From: Tritrichomonas musculus
Taxonomy: Eukaryota; Parabasalia; Tritrichomonadida; Tritrichomonadidae
Reading direction: 5' to 3'
DNA length: 64,000 nucleotides
Assembly (NCBI GenBank): GCA_039105265.1
Contig: JAPFFF010000062.1
Location: 496,001-560,000 of the forward strand
Positions 63,601 to 64,000 of this stretch are shown one piece after another; positions within the stretch are counted from its first letter, which is position 1; every line of letters begins with the position of its first letter. Under the pieces are notes generated by a model. The model was not told where the DNA came from. It ran no database searches and saw nothing but the letters and a program-made list of their open reading frames with translations. Made by a program: the position numbers and the translations under genes.

Positions 63601-64000
63601 ATACAAAAACCATATATTTAAAGTATTTATTGATATATTTGCTTTTGATTGATTGAATTGGATTAATTTCTGCCAATTCTCTATGAATTTTTGAGAAACA
63701 TGCATTGTAATATTCATTAATTAATTGGCTGATATTTGGTCTATCTTTTGGATTACGTTTTGTACATTTAACTAATATATCTTTTAAATTCAAAAATTGC
63801 TGAGGGAAATTAGCATCATTAATATCATTTTGATTTGGACTTTTCTCGCATAATATAAAATAAATCATTATTCCAATAGAATAAATATCTGCTGATAATG
63901 AATAATTTTCACCATTTATAATTTCAGGGGCAATGTAAATTGATCCAAAATCTTTTGTAGCATTATCATCATTGTTGTTCGCTTTATTCTCAATCATTCG
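60653..64000 (-). CDS. Sel1-repeat kinase, 5' end beyond the window
   Basis: At least 1114 residues; the frame runs off the right edge. The visible N-terminal part is the C-lobe of a kinase (just before it RMIE, as in the IDFDRMI motif of the tandem kinase at 30346; then SIYIAPEI, ADIYSIGIMIYF and RPNISQLINEYY). About 24 Sel1 repeats follow (pattern AQYxLGxIYYEGKYIxRDIxKAIxYxxLAAxQN). The last ~90 residues are a distinct C-terminal segment (ILDWHKKIQTNLLIHNFSLE ... FEGFGI-like end). The repeat consensus is far closer to the 30346 protein than to the 54794 protein, so two separate Sel1-kinase lineages meet here tail to tail. Whether its catalytic loop is intact cannot be seen. Confidence 0.85.
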   Translation of the reverse strand, partial: RMIENKANNNDDNATKDFGSIYIAPEIINGENYSLSADIYSIGIMIYFILCEKSPNQNDINDANFPQQFLNLKDILVKCTKRNPKDRPNISQLINEYYNACFSKIHRELAEINPIQSIKSKYINKYFKYMVFVSEFKHFYSLYKLGKFYLKGKYFGKDLNKVIQYFTLSAEKNYIKSLCFLGEIYSQGIIVQSDINKAIKYLTIAAKLNDRTAQYNLGVIYSGINYVDIDMDKAIHYFTLSANQNFAPAQLDLGMIYINTDIKKTIYYLELAGNNNFPRAFCNLGNMFILGIGVKYDVDKALYYFERAADQNEPNSQYILGSLFYEGKHIRKDVNKAIYFFEKAANQNHTSAQFNLGFIFYNNEDICQNMNKAVHYLTLAAKQNHLEALYILGIIYLNGENIKQDINEGIRNLTLAADQNHIESQYSLGDLYLKGKYVQQNIDKAIQYITLAADQNHIEAQYVLGSIFLEGEYCLYEIRKAIKYLTLAADQNHPKAQYLLGDIYYNNDNEIKDIQKAIYYFTLAANQNNSEAQFELFNIYYKAEYIKQDIDLAFHYLKLAADQNNPDAFYNIGIIYTQGIHAKLDVKKAFQYYLLAANADHTYSQFIVGCIYLDGVDIPQDIKKAIHYFQLAANKNNERALYNLGILYYDNKYISRDINMAIKYFELSSKQDFVHAHVILGVIFYENKFVPRNIEKSIYYLEKAAKHNNIQAQLMISKFYYEGIYITRDIPKAIHYSRLASNQNSSQGQFNLGILYYNNKYIKRDANKAINYFTLAANQNHREAQRILGYIYTEGVLVTRDIAKGISYYQKAADNGELFAQCFLGEMYYNNIYVKRDIKKAIHYLKLSAEQNDSRAQYDLGIIYYEGKYIPRNIKKAIYFLSLSAKNYNNYACLQLGFIYHEGKYIKKDIEKAVHFYKEASSFNESYAKNNLAIIYKNGFGNIIQKNIYMSKEYLLEAIKLNNDDAFLEMYNLANIYLDEENGEYNNIIIDLLIKSSKESFYPAKILLCFLLTKNMNMVDQEQIEKKLKEIYINTENVQQILDWHKKIQTNLLIHNFSLENQYLKLRRTDFIIIDGKIYSSDEINNKFENRSCSLVSKIKDINEIFYEGFGITFD

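Overview
The window is a piece of an AT-rich protist nuclear genome, most likely a trichomonad (parabasalid) close to Tritrichomonas or Trichomonas. The case rests on its gene families: DUF3447/ankyrin proteins, BspA-type leucine-rich repeats, kinases fused to Sel1 repeats, an F5/8-type C protein, very short 5' leaders with TCA-type initiators, and one recognisable spliceosomal intron with GTATGT at its 5' end and CTAAC...CAG at its 3' end. Species assignment is inference.

Layout. 0-6.2 kb: tRNA-Leu(CAA), a thioredoxin/ubiquitin-fold protein, a TMEM214-like ER membrane protein split by an intron, a cluster of three tRNA-Gln-type genes, and a TMEM62-like membrane phosphoesterase. 6.3-11 kb: a gene graveyard holding a kinase pseudogene, a possible Sm-type small RNA, a broken hypothetical gene, a decayed hAT transposase and a decayed DUF3447 gene. 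11.1-15.3 kb: a coiled-coil kinase, 1.7 kb of AT-rich intron-like DNA and a sugar-transporter-like MFS protein. 16.5 kb: a strongly structured, unassigned RNA candidate. 17.5-25.8 kb: three DUF3447 genes. Two have ankyrin repeats each held in a separate exon-like block; the third is fused to BspA LRRs. 26-30 kb: a flavin-reductase pseudogene, a 277-bp tandem repeat, an apparently complete hAT MITE with 8-bp target duplications, and a GC-rich structured island. 30.3-44 kb: a tandem kinase/pseudokinase/Sel1 protein, a PH-AGC kinase, a secreted GH20 hexosaminidase, a sirtuin and a coiled-coil protein. 44-46.6 kb: an LRR-kinase pseudogene. 46.6-54 kb: a degenerate DEAH helicase fused to an RBR ubiquitin ligase and carrying a large charged repeat, then an F5/8-type C protein. 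54.8-64 kb: two giant Sel1-repeat kinases, the last running off the right edge.

The genes do not form a pathway. Signalling kinases with repeat scaffolds dominate, mixed with single housekeeping-type genes. The most unusual signal is in the ankyrin genes. Intact 34-codon repeats (exactly 102 nt in the minus-strand gene) are separated by stop-containing spacers that always fall at the same point of the repeat and lack obvious GT-AG ends. Second come three GC-rich, hairpin-rich intergenic stretches that look like unannotated RNAs.
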